A stretch of 17,156 nucleotides of DNA from Chitinophagales bacterium. GTDB taxonomy: Bacteria; Bacteroidota; Bacteroidia; Chitinophagales; UBA2359. A program made the position numbers and the translations under genes. The stretch's first letter is position 1. Each line of letters starts with the position of its first letter. The stretch covers positions 1-17,156 of the forward strand of contig JAHDDN010000072.1 of the NCBI GenBank assembly GCA_020629335.1, written 5' to 3'. The notes under the pieces were generated by a model. That model worked only from the letters and a program-made list of their open reading frames with translations. It was not told the DNA's origin and did not search any database. Shown here piece after piece: positions 8,534 to 16,929 of the stretch.

Positions 8534-11500
8534 CTATTTGCTTATCATTAGTCTTTTAGTTAAGGTAGTATTCGTCATGTTAATGCTGACGAAGTACATT
8601 CCATCTGGGAAATCTGCAACTGATAGATCATAGGTGTTACTTCCTTCTTGAATATCTATTGCTTGATTTGATACCATTTGCCCTGCTGCATTATAGATTG
8701 TCACTTGTGCATCACTATCTACTACTGACGAATTGAATGTGATGAAAGCTTGGTCTTGAGCTGGATTCGGGTAAAGTGTCATATCAAGTATCGGCTCAAT
8801 GCTGCTATTATTCGGATTTGAATTGGTTTTACCAGATACAAGTGTAATTGTGTAATCCTCTACTTCTCCGTTAGTAATTTCCCCGCATGCTTCTGGCTCG
8901 CCATCGCTTATTGTTTGCATAGCGACTCTTAGCGTTGTAGTTGCGTTTGGCAAATTAGCTGGTAGCTGTAATACTTGCCAGTATTCGTTGATAGGATCAT
9001 CATGGATTAACTCAATTATTAATTCGTTTGCTGTAAAATCACCGTCTTTATTTATATCAATCCATACTTTCCAGTATTGTGCTTCAGTCGTACCACCTGG
9101 GTAAAGCGTTAAGTTGTATTCTCCTTCAGACATGAATGATTCATTCGTTTCTCCAAAGTTCAAGTAACCGTTATCATCACCGCTAAAGTTGAACAAGCCA
9201 CCTAAGTTGAATTTATTGATAAAGGCGTCTCCATTATTTTCTACATTTACGCAGGCACTTGATGCTAGCGCTGCACACATAGGTGTATAAGTTCCTAAGG
9301 TAGGTACTGCGGCTAATACACCATTACAGCGACCATACACTTTGATTTCATACTCAGCACATGCATCAGGAAGTACAAAGTTAATTTGGGTATCATCTGA
9401 TGGAATAGGATCAGACCAGATAGTTGTTCCAACTTCTCTGTAGTAAAGTACATAATCATCATTATTAACTCCTGATACATTTACCCACAATAGCGTTAAG
9501 CCAGTAAATGGTGCTACATAGGAAGTTATTTCTGGAGATGTACAGGCATCACTAAATGTTGTAATATTTGCTGTATTAGAGTACTCACTGTCACCTGAAG
9601 AACAGACTGCGAACACTTTGCCAGTGTATTGAACTCCTGCATCTAAATCTTCAAATGTGTATGTAGTACCTTGTACTATAACTGTCTCTTCAAAATTACT
9701 TGAACCATTTACTAAGACCCCGTATTTCAGTATGTATTCATCTGCACCACTTACGGCGTCCCATGAAGCTATATAATCGTTATCTGCTCCATTGCCATTA
9801 GTGTTTAGAGTACTGATTGAGAAGTTTTGAGGAGCATTACATGCAGTAGGCGGTATAACAATTTCCTCTTCTGTTGTGAATACTAAACTAGTCGCCTCTT
9901 CGTCTGAAATACATACACTTGAGATTACTACTGTATAGCTGGTGTCATCCGCTAAATTACTGAATATATAAGATGTTTCTAACCCATCTATTATATCAGC
10001 ATATATTTGTACTCCATTGAACATTAATTGAATATTATAGTTTTCTGCCTCTTCAACCTCACTCCAAGTAATTAGAGCTGATGAACTTGTCACATCACTA
10101 AGTATTAAAGTTGGCGCATCACAAGGAGTTGGAGGAGGAGTTCCACCACCGCCTGTGTTGCCACCGCCTGTGTTGCCACCACCTGTGTTGCCACCACCCG
10201 TGTTGCCACCACCTGTGTTGCCACCGCCAAGGGTAGTTGCTGATTGAGTTGAGCTGTATTCTCCTGGTCCATTCGCACAATTTGCTCTTACTTGAATATT
10301 GTATGTTTCTCCTGATAATAATCCATCTATAGTAGCGTACTCAGTAGATACAGGAGAATTGACTATCCAGTATCCTTGACCTTGCTTTTGATATCTTACG
10401 CTATAGTTCCCTATATTATTAGGATCATTCCATGAAACATCAATAAAGTCTGTACCAACATTCCCAATTGTTACTGGAAATGCATCACAAATACCATCCT
10501 CACCACAGGTATTGATCGTTATGATATTGCTATAAGAGTGTGCACCATTAGCACAATTGCTTCTCAATCTAACTTCATAATCATCACAAGCAGAAACATT
10601 AATATTTTGTGAAATTAAGGCAGCTACTAAATTGCTTGAAGTAGCGACTTGTGTCCAGCCTGCATTAATATTTGAGTAAGTATCTGCTGCTCTAAACTCA
10701 ACGATATAGTATTCCGCTCCTGAATTAGACCATTCAAGTTCAAATTCTGTTGGGCTTAGTACTTCGTAGTTAATGTTAGAAGGTACTTCACAAACATTAT
10801 CTGGTGTATTGAATAAAAACGGGCCATTATAAGTACTGGTTGCTCCACTATCACAAAGGACATAAATACTTACATATTGAGTACTATTGGGATTTAGCCC
10901 TTCCAGCTCAAAAGAAGAAGTAGTGGAGAATCCTTGATAAATTCCATTTACTATGATGTAGTATTCTGTAACATTACTTAGCCCATTGAATGAGATAGTT
11001 GCACCAGTTGGTGTGATGTTATAGAAATCGACTTCCGTTGGAGCCTCACATGCCGGTGTAGTTACTGTTTCAACAGTAGTAAAGTTTACTGGGTTGCCGA
11101 AGGCACTTTCATTATTTGTACAATTAGTTGATACCTCAAATACATAGTTTGTACCAGACTCTAAACCAGCAATCGTAACTGATGTTCCAGCAGTCTGTCC
11201 AGAAGTTACATTATTAGTACCTTGCTTCCAGTATTTGTAATCGTAAGTGACAGCACCGTTAACGCTATTCCATTGTAGGCTGGCTGTATTTTCTGTTGTA
11301 TTATATACATTTGTTCCAGTAGGTACTGAGCAATCTGCTATTCCTAAGGTCATAGTAGATAAGGTTTGTGAGAACGTACTTATCACTCCACTACAAACAG
11401 CGAATATCTCAATTGTGTAATTAGTATTTGGTGTCAAACCTGTAAATGTATAGGTTTCTTGGTTTGTTGTAATCACATCGACATTTAAATTAGACCCTTC

Positions 11501-13723
11501 TTTTAAATGAATTTCATAAGACGGGATTTCTGGATTAGGCGTGAACTGAATAGTAAGGGAATTGGTATCATAGTTGGTTACCACAATTTCTGCTGGTGGT
11601 TCACAATCGTTAGGGTCATTCACAAAAGAGGTATAACCGAAACTACTATCATTATTTCCACAATGCGTTTGAATTCTTACTTCATAGCTAGAACCAGGAT
11701 TCAAACCATTTAACACAAATTCCGTATTAGTAGGGCTTCCTTGATACACCCATGCACCGCCATTTTCGCTTGATTCAATTACATAGTATTCTGTTAATGG
11801 GCTAGCCGACCAATTTAAAACAGCAGTATTATTTCCTGGTAATTCTGTTACAATATTTGTAGGTGCATTACATTCATAATCATCGTAAGAAGGCTTAAGT
11901 CTAATGTTATCTAAGTATAGGTTATTACCATTATCTGTGATATTTACGAAAGTGATGTAGATGACTCCTGATAAATGGCTCAAATTAAGCACTTCAGATC
12001 TCCAGTCTTCACAACTACTGGGTTCCCATTCAAAACTTGTATACAAGTCGGTAGTAGACAAATTCTGTTTTTTATCATAAAGAATATGCGTAGGATAACC
12101 TCCACATTCTGATCGCACCTCTATTAAAAGACGATCTATCTGGCTTGGGCTATAAGCGCTATAGGCCACATCAAATAAGAGTTCTGGAGATGGAATCGTA
12201 TTTAGGTCAACTTTGATTGTTAATTCATCTCGTTGGCCTACATTATTATAGCCATAGTTGTGGAGCCTGAATACTTTGTTTCCATTAAGGCTACAAGAAT
12301 TAATATTAGCGACTTCCCAACCATACATCCCATCAATATTATTAATAAATGCTGCATTAGAGATGGCACCTTCTGTATTTTCATAGAACTCACCAGTCAC
12401 CATTTCACTATAGAAGATTGTTTTTGTAAGCTCGTCATTAGCATCTGACTGATCATTACTGTTATTAGGCTGCTTTACAATTACTTGAAAATCTTGGTAA
12501 CCCTCTTCTAATTGGAAGTTTGGAAGGTTAACAATTTCGTCCTCTCCTTGCGTTAAGAAGCCTGTCCATTGGAAAACTTCTAAATCGTAAGGGTTTGTTC
12601 CGTAATGGATTTCTAAGCTTACTAACTCATTAGTCCCTACATTAGCTATTCTCACTGATGGATTGAGACTATATGCACAAGCATATTCGATTGGCTCAAT
12701 TATTTCCATAACTGCTGCATCGTTGGCATATAATGCTTGACATCCAATAGAGTTTAAAATACTTGTTCTGTATAAAGAGAACTTGTCTCTCATACGAGTT
12801 TTCTGTCCGTGTGTGAATCTTACTAAGCAATCACGCATTCCATTATCCATGAAGTTATCTGCATAATAATACCCTCCACCACAAGTAAGTAGGTAGTTGC
12901 TGTTACTATCTGTGCAATAAATAATTTGGTTATTATTGGGGAATGTATCGCAAACCTGATCACCTTCTGTACTACAGTTCGTCTCTCCACAGCCACCTTG
13001 ATAAGTGTGGTGTAAACCCAGATAGTGACCTACTTCGTGTGTTAGGACTTTAAAGCCATTTTCGAGTACATTTATTTCTGAGGCTCTAAGTACGATACCA
13101 TCAATTGGAGAACCATGTGCCTCTGGTGGGTATGCATACCCTTGAGTACCGCAGTTATTTCCATGACAAATATTGTCTACAATCCAAATATTCAGATATT
13201 GAGTTGGATCCCAGCCAGGGTAGGTTAATTTCATTTGTTCATCAGCGGTATAATTTAATAGATTAACGGTACTATAAAGAGCTGTTGAATGTCTATTAAT
13301 ACTGCTTACTGATAATCCTTCTGGATTTTTGGTTGCTAAACATAGCTCAATATCAAGGTTCACTCCATATTGAGTATCAAATGTACCAAGTAATGATTCA
13401 TTTACAGCGTTGATCATGTCTATAACATCTTGATCGCTAACATTAGAATCAACTCCATAAGGGTCTGAGGGGTGATGAAGAATATTCACATGCACAGGTA
13501 TAGTGATCAAGTCATAACCTGCTGTAGCAAATTGGATCTGATTCGCAATTGTGTCATTCTCTAAATTGTATTTTGGTAATAAGGCATCAATTGCTTCTTG
13601 ACTTAAGCATTCGAAGATGTTTGCACAAGTGGTGGGCTGTGCTTGAGCAGTATTTGTAATTGTACAGTAAACAATTAAAATAACTGCTGCAAGTACTTTA
13701 CTCAACTTTTTAAAAGGTAACAT
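8534..13723 (-). CDS. Secreted M43-type metalloprotease with about nine fibronectin III modules, T9SS cargo (1729 aa)
   Basis: Larger paralogue of the downstream protease, predicted extracellular zinc endopeptidase. From the ATG at 13723: signal peptide 1-28 (MLPFKK start, hydrophobic core, AQA site); CX5C pro-segment (C33, C39); catalytic domain with HEVGHYLGLHH (ligands H229, H233, H239; base E230) and Met-turn NFMDNG; Ig-like and jelly-roll-like modules to about 615; about six fibronectin III modules; a GGGNT-repeat linker (about 1165-1193); three more fibronectin III modules; a GEVED domain whose DINKDGDFTANE segment looks like an EF-hand calcium loop; and a sorting domain starting at YPNPA. 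The frame is open to an ATG at 13951, but those 76 extra residues would bury the signal peptide, so the 13723 ATG is chosen. No clear -7 box is seen within 230 nt upstream. Confidence 0.93.
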   Translation of the reverse strand: MLPFKKLSKVLAAVILIVYCTITNTAQAQPTTCANIFECLSQEAIDALLPKYNLENDTIANQIQFATAGYDLITIPVHVNILHHPSDPYGVDSNVSDQDVIDMINAVNESLLGTFDTQYGVNLDIELCLATKNPEGLSVSSINRHSTALYSTVNLLNYTADEQMKLTYPGWDPTQYLNIWIVDNICHGNNCGTQGYAYPPEAHGSPIDGIVLRASEINVLENGFKVLTHEVGHYLGLHHTYQGGCGETNCSTEGDQVCDTFPNNNQIIYCTDSNSNYLLTCGGGYYYADNFMDNGMRDCLVRFTHGQKTRMRDKFSLYRTSILNSIGCQALYANDAAVMEIIEPIEYACAYSLNPSVRIANVGTNELVSLEIHYGTNPYDLEVFQWTGFLTQGEDEIVNLPNFQLEEGYQDFQVIVKQPNNSNDQSDANDELTKTIFYSEMVTGEFYENTEGAISNAAFINNIDGMYGWEVANINSCSLNGNKVFRLHNYGYNNVGQRDELTIKVDLNTIPSPELLFDVAYSAYSPSQIDRLLIEVRSECGGYPTHILYDKKQNLSTTDLYTSFEWEPSSCEDWRSEVLNLSHLSGVIYITFVNITDNGNNLYLDNIRLKPSYDDYECNAPTNIVTELPGNNTAVLNWSASPLTEYYVIESSENGGAWVYQGSPTNTEFVLNGLNPGSSYEVRIQTHCGNNDSSFGYTSFVNDPNDCEPPAEIVVTNYDTNSLTIQFTPNPEIPSYEIHLKEGSNLNVDVITTNQETYTFTGLTPNTNYTIEIFAVCSGVISTFSQTLSTMTLGIADCSVPTGTNVYNTTENTASLQWNSVNGAVTYDYKYWKQGTNNVTSGQTAGTSVTIAGLESGTNYVFEVSTNCTNNESAFGNPVNFTTVETVTTPACEAPTEVDFYNITPTGATISFNGLSNVTEYYIIVNGIYQGFSTTSSFELEGLNPNSTQYVSIYVLCDSGATSTYNGPFLFNTPDNVCEVPSNINYEVLSPTEFELEWSNSGAEYYIVEFRAADTYSNINAGWTQVATSSNLVAALISQNINVSACDDYEVRLRSNCANGAHSYSNIITINTCGEDGICDAFPVTIGNVGTDFIDVSWNDPNNIGNYSVRYQKQGQGYWIVNSPVSTEYATIDGLLSGETYNIQVRANCANGPGEYSSTQSATTLGGGNTGGGNTGGGNTGGGNTGGGNTGGGGTPPPTPCDAPTLILSDVTSSSALITWSEVEEAENYNIQLMFNGVQIYADIIDGLETSYIFSNLADDTSYTVVISSVCISDEEATSLVFTTEEEIVIPPTACNAPQNFSISTLNTNGNGADNDYIASWDAVSGADEYILKYGVLVNGSSNFEETVIVQGTTYTFEDLDAGVQYTGKVFAVCSSGDSEYSNTANITTFSDACTSPEITSYVAPFTGLTLLWVNVSGVNNDDYVLYYREVGTTIWSDPIPSDDTQINFVLPDACAEYEIKVYGRCNGVLAAVPTLGTYTPMCAALASSACVNVENNGDAFINKFNLGGLFNFSGDDNGYLNFGETNESFMSEGEYNLTLYPGGTTEAQYWKVWIDINKDGDFTANELIIELIHDDPINEYWQVLQLPANLPNATTTLRVAMQTISDGEPEACGEITNGEVEDYTITLVSGKTNSNPNNSSIEPILDMTLYPNPAQDQAFITFNSSVVDSDAQVTIYNAAGQMVSNQAIDIQEGSNTYDLSVADFPDGMYFVSINMTNTTLTKRLMISK
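10141..10229 (-). repeat. 15-bp in-frame tandem repeat encoding a GGGNT linker
   Basis: Five copies of a 15-bp unit encode GGGNT, followed by GGGGT and a proline-rich PPPTP. Copies differ only at wobble positions of the glycine codons. Because 15 is a multiple of three, copy-number change would alter linker length without breaking the frame. It separates the first six fibronectin III modules from the last three. Confidence 0.95.
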
Positions 13724-13951
13724 ACGAAATTTATTTTTTGTTAATAAAAAGACCACTACAATTATTCTCGCAGGGGAAAAACAGTAGTGATTAACTGCAC
13801 TGTGTTTTCTATAAAAAATGGGTGGATTAAAATGTCTTAATTTAATTGCATTATGGTGACGAATTACACTTTCATATACTCTAATTCTATGCCAAGCAAA
13901 CACTGTCAAATAAAAAAAATTCGTTAACAATTGATAAGCAATGATATACAT

Positions 13952-14381
13952 TGCAACAAATTACTTTAATTTAAATTCGTCATTAAAACACTTAAAAACG
14001 CCAGTACTAATTAATAGAATTTCATATTATTTTAGGCCAATTCAAGAAATTGCGGAACTTCATTGTTATGAGACTTTATTTCCAAAAGCGAATCCATTTA
14101 AAACAGTGTTAATATGCGCCTATAGTTAAACTGAATATTTATATCCCAATACCAATAGTAAAACGATTAGAAGAATTATCAATTAAAGAGTGGCACAATT
14201 GATAAAATCCAGCAAATTTGATTGTGATTTTGCTAATTAAAAAAAGGGGATTAATTAAGAAATTTGGAAAGGGTCTTGCTCTGTATGCAAGAATACTTCC
14301 AGTGGAGCAATTTTGAGGAGAAAAGATCAAATGAGTTATGAATTAGCAATTAAGGACGATATTTAGCTAAAAAAACATCTT
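13952..14381. other. AT-rich gene-free stretch upstream of the hairpin elements
   Basis: The region holds only two short open frames (62 codons at 13941-14129 on + and 63 codons at 14139-14330 on -). Neither has protein-like composition, a promoter or neighbours that suggest a gene. A 9-bp perfect inverted repeat TTATCAATT (14176-14184) / AATTGATAA (14197-14205) is the only clear structure. No RNA gene is recognised. Confidence 0.4.
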
Positions 14382-14541
14382 AGGAACGTTTAAAAAATAA
14401 TTTCCACATTTAGCAACTAATCTTTTGTACCAATACTTCGTTGAAAAGCCTTGCCGATGCGCTGCATCGCCTGCATTTTTCGCCTTGTCTTGATACAAAA
14501 TATTTAGCTGCAAATGCCAATCTTATTTTTTAAACGTTCCT
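14382..14541 (-). repeat. Hairpin element A: long palindrome with conserved internal loop
   Basis: AGGAACGTTTAAAAAATAA (14382-14400) has a perfect 19-bp reverse complement at 14523-14541. Inner arms TTTTGTACCAA (14423-14433) and TTGATACAAAA (14490-14500) pair at 10 of 11 positions. Next come TACTTCGTTG (14434-14443) and, opposite it, CGCCTTGTCT (14481-14490), which do not pair. The apical hairpin then has AAAA/TTTT, a small loop, CGATGC/GCATCG and a GCT loop. The right end abuts element B. The minus strand is suggested as the sense strand because most imperfect pairs would be G-U there. Function unknown: structured RNA or structure-recognised repeat. Confidence 0.8.
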
Positions 14542-14706
14542 TAAGTAGCTAACATTAATTATTTCGGCAATTCTGCTGGCTTCTTTTTTGCTTATACTTC
14601 GTTGCTTTTCTTAGCAATAGCCCTGCTATTACTGGCGAAAAGCGCCTTGTCTAAGCTAAAAATAAGCTCATCAATAATACCGAAATAATTACTATCAACT
14701 ACTTAA
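14541..14706 (-). repeat. Hairpin element B: same architecture, different stems
   Basis: The left arm 14541-14594 and right arm 14652-14706 are imperfect reverse complements. They include the 12-bp block TAATTATTTCGG and its complement, and CTTCTTTTTTGCTTA (14580-14594) against TAAGCTAAAAATAAG (14652-14666). TACTTCGTTG is at 14595-14604 and CGCCTTGTCT at 14643-14652, as in element A. The apical hairpin is CTTTTC/GAAAAG plus AATAGC/GCTATT with a CCT loop. Stem sequences differ from element A, while the conserved blocks, the 17-nt left apical arm and the 3-nt loop are kept. Confidence 0.8.
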
Positions 14707-14855
14707 ATACGGTGAATAAAATCTTTAAAAAATTAAATAAAAAACGACCGCTAAGTTCATCTATCAATCCGACAATTTATTCCTTATGATAACATCTTGA
14801 ACAATTTGCTGAAGTTTGTGGCGTTATGGAGCTGTCCTGTAAGAAATTGACTGTT

Positions 14856-14892
14856 TGGTTCAAATCATTAGTCCTTGAACCACTATTTTTTC
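14856..14892 (+). terminator. Orphan terminator-like hairpin
   Basis: TGGTTCAA (14856-14863) and TTGAACCA (14875-14882) form a perfect 8-bp stem with an 11-nt loop, followed by CTA and six T. It fits an intrinsic terminator on the + strand, yet no + gene is recognised upstream. It may end an unannotated transcript or act on the leader of the sigma-factor gene. 14707-14855 shows nothing else I can name. Confidence 0.45.
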
Positions 14893-14990
14893 ATTCAGTT
14901 GACAAAATATCAATCATTTTCTAAAAAAATTCACTTCTACTGCAACCTTTTGTACTAAATCACTATCTTTATTAACAGAATCAAGAATTT

Positions 14991-15584
14991 ATGAGACTAT
15001 TCAAGTCAGATAGCCCAGATAAAAAGTTAATCAAGGGCTGTATTAAAGGTGATACCAAATGTTACGAGCAATTATATACAAGGTTCGCTCCAAAAATGTT
15101 TGGTATTTGTCTTAGATATAGCAAAGATTATCATACAGCTGAAGATATACTTCAGGAGGGCTTTATAAAAGTATATAAGAATCTTGCAAAATTTAGGTTT
15201 GAAGGTTCCTTTGAAGGATGGGTAAGACGAATATTCGTCAATACTGCTATTGAACACTTTCGTAAAAGTGTCAATCTCTACCCTATTGGGGAATTTGCCA
15301 ATAGTCCTGACGAGCGAGTAGATGACTTAACAGTTGAAAAATTAGCTGTTGAGGATATACTTAAAATGGTACAAAGTTTGTCACCAGGTTATCGTACAGT
15401 TTTTAATTTGTACGTTATAGAGGGTTATCCGCATAAGGATATTGCCAAAATGCTTGGCATATCAGAGGGAACCTCTAAATCGCAATTAGCAAGAGCTCGC
15501 TATTTGCTCCAGAAAAAAATCACCAATGTCGAGAAGTATAACGACAATATCCTAAAAAAGTATCTCGAAGAAGCCTGTGTATAA
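14991..15584 (+). CDS. ECF-family RNA polymerase sigma factor
   Basis: The 197-aa product has the two-domain layout of extracytoplasmic-function sigma factors, which direct RNA polymerase to a small regulon after an envelope signal. Region 2 (about 26-93) contains the YTRFAPKMFGICLRY helix, the AEDILQEGFIKVYKNL -10-binding segment and EGWVRRIFVNTAIEHFR. A short linker follows. Region 4 (about 124-177) contains SPGYRTVFNLYVIEGYPHKDIAKMLGISEG, a helix-turn-helix for the -35 element. No region 3 is present. The ATG at 14991 gives the expected start and length. The stop overlaps the next gene by 8 nt, indicating translational coupling with its probable regulator. Which promoters it reads cannot be told from the sequence. 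No convincing promoter is seen upstream. Confidence 0.95.
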   Translation: MRLFKSDSPDKKLIKGCIKGDTKCYEQLYTRFAPKMFGICLRYSKDYHTAEDILQEGFIKVYKNLAKFRFEGSFEGWVRRIFVNTAIEHFRKSVNLYPIGEFANSPDERVDDLTVEKLAVEDILKMVQSLSPGYRTVFNLYVIEGYPHKDIAKMLGISEGTSKSQLARARYLLQKKITNVEKYNDNILKKYLEEACV

Positions 15585-16929
15585 TGGGAATAACATAGAC
15601 GATCAGTTCAAAAAGAAATTTGACAGCTTCACTCCTGCTCCATCAGCAGAGGTATGGGAGAAGGTGCGCTCCCAAATTCCTGCACCAGCCCCAACTCCAT
15701 TTTTCAAATTACCTATATTTTGGGGTTTTTCTTCGGCTGCTATTTTATTGTTAGCTGGTTTAACATATTTCTTCCAAAATTATGAGCTACAGATAGTAGC
15801 TAAAGATGCTAGTTCTCTTACAGCATTGAGCAATTCTCAAGAAAATACAAACAAGGACGCAACTACACTAGCTTATCAATCAACAGCAAAGGAGGCGCTT
15901 GTTAATAATGAGTCAGAAGTTGTTCAAAATCAAATAAAAGATTATAGCAATTCGGCTAAGCAGGCTGTCATTGCTTCCTCCACTCAAAAAGCTGATCATT
16001 CTGTTTTAAAGGAATCAGCTGATGCTCCTTCTCAGGGAACGCTTGCTTCTATCCACTCATACTATAATGAGACAGCTGGTGGGCTTCAGCGTCCTATCCA
16101 CACTTCAAGCAATGCTTCTAAAGACAATGCTCATGAAATTTGGGCATCTTCTAATACCAATGCTACTCCTACTTCAAAAAATAATGGAGAAATCATATTG
16201 GCCAATCAGGCAACTATCAATCCTTTGAGCTTATTAAAATCTGGAACTATTGCTAAAATACAGCTGGATAATGATATTCCATTACCTACAGATGTACCAG
16301 TTAAGCACAAAGATGCTTTTAATAGCGTTAAAGGGCTTCATTTTGGATTGGCTTATGCTGTGAATAATACGTGGCTATTAAATAAAAAAATCACTAATCA
16401 AACAGCAGCCGGTGATATCAATTATCGTTTAGATTTTGGTCCTGCTTTTGGTTTTACCTTAGGTTATGATTTTTCTCCAAAGTGGGGTGTTCAATTAGAC
16501 TGGATTGTTAATTCTCATCAGGGTCAAAAATTTGCGAATGAATATGGTAATCAGATTGCTTTAAAAGAAAACAACTTAAAGTATACCCATATTCCTCTTT
16601 TGCTGAAGTATAAGCAATGTCAACGTTCTAAACTAACACGTAATATCTTCGCATTAAATTACGTATTTGGTATACAGTATAGCCGATTGAAGGCTGCTGA
16701 GATCAATCTTGATTATGGTTTTGCAGAAGATTTGCTACAAAAACATGAGTGGGGTTTAGTGTTGGGTTTAGACTATGATCTCTATATCCATAAGAACTTT
16801 ATCATTAATGTTGGTACTCGCTCCAGTTTAGAATTGGGTGATAATCCTTCTACTTTCTTTAGTGAGGAGCGTGCTCGAAACTTCTTATTGGGCGTACATG
16901 CTGGTTTGAAGTATAAGTTCAGACAGTAG
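15577..16929 (+). CDS. Membrane-anchored protein with C-terminal outer-membrane beta-barrel, probable sigma-factor regulator
   Basis: The 450-aa product starts with GTG inside the end of the sigma gene. There is no in-frame ATG nearby, and the N-terminus (IDDQFKKKFDSFTPAPSAEVWEKV) fits what I recall of Bacteroidota proteins encoded beside ECF sigma factors. The order is a cytoplasmic segment 1-44; one hydrophobic segment (about 45-66, IFWGFSSAAILLLAGLTYFF); a long Ser/Asn/Gln/Ala-rich, low-complexity periplasmic linker (about 67-245); and alternating-pattern beta strands (about 248-450) resembling the PorT-like outer-membrane beta-barrel group, ending in KYKFRQ. No cleavable signal peptide is evident. 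The layout suggests an anti-sigma or signal-relay protein bridging inner and outer membranes. The regulatory role is inferred from gene coupling and topology. No classical zinc-binding anti-sigma motif is visible. Confidence 0.85.
   Translation: MYNGNNIDDQFKKKFDSFTPAPSAEVWEKVRSQIPAPAPTPFFKLPIFWGFSSAAILLLAGLTYFFQNYELQIVAKDASSLTALSNSQENTNKDATTLAYQSTAKEALVNNESEVVQNQIKDYSNSAKQAVIASSTQKADHSVLKESADAPSQGTLASIHSYYNETAGGLQRPIHTSSNASKDNAHEIWASSNTNATPTSKNNGEIILANQATINPLSLLKSGTIAKIQLDNDIPLPTDVPVKHKDAFNSVKGLHFGLAYAVNNTWLLNKKITNQTAAGDINYRLDFGPAFGFTLGYDFSPKWGVQLDWIVNSHQGQKFANEYGNQIALKENNLKYTHIPLLLKYKQCQRSKLTRNIFALNYVFGIQYSRLKAAEINLDYGFAEDLLQKHEWGLVLGLDYDLYIHKNFIINVGTRSSLELGDNPSTFFSEERARNFLLGVHAGLKYKFRQ

Noticed and set aside
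13724..13951. 76-residue N-terminal extension of the 1729-aa protease
   Set aside because: The frame is open to an ATG at 13951, but a good signal peptide begins at the ATG at 13723. The extension has no recognisable domain and would place the signal peptide internally.
13941..14330. Two short frames (62 codons on +, 63 codons on -) as genes
   Set aside because: Composition is not protein-like, no promoter or initiation context supports them, and the region is otherwise AT-rich intergenic DNA.
14382..14706. The long palindromes as insertion sequences or integron attC sites
   Set aside because: There is no transposase or integrase gene. The conserved blocks are internal instead of terminal, and attC end motifs (RYYYAAC/GTTRRRY) are not seen at the ends.
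14851..14885. GGTTCAAATC as the T-arm of a tRNA
   Set aside because: No acceptor, D or anticodon arms can be formed around it, and the T-stem does not pair. The sequence is better explained as an 8-bp terminator-like hairpin.
14949..14971. TTTG ... TATCTTTA as the sigma-gene promoter
   Set aside because: The -7-like box ends in A instead of G, and the gap of 11 nt to TTTG is too short for the Bacteroidota housekeeping pattern.
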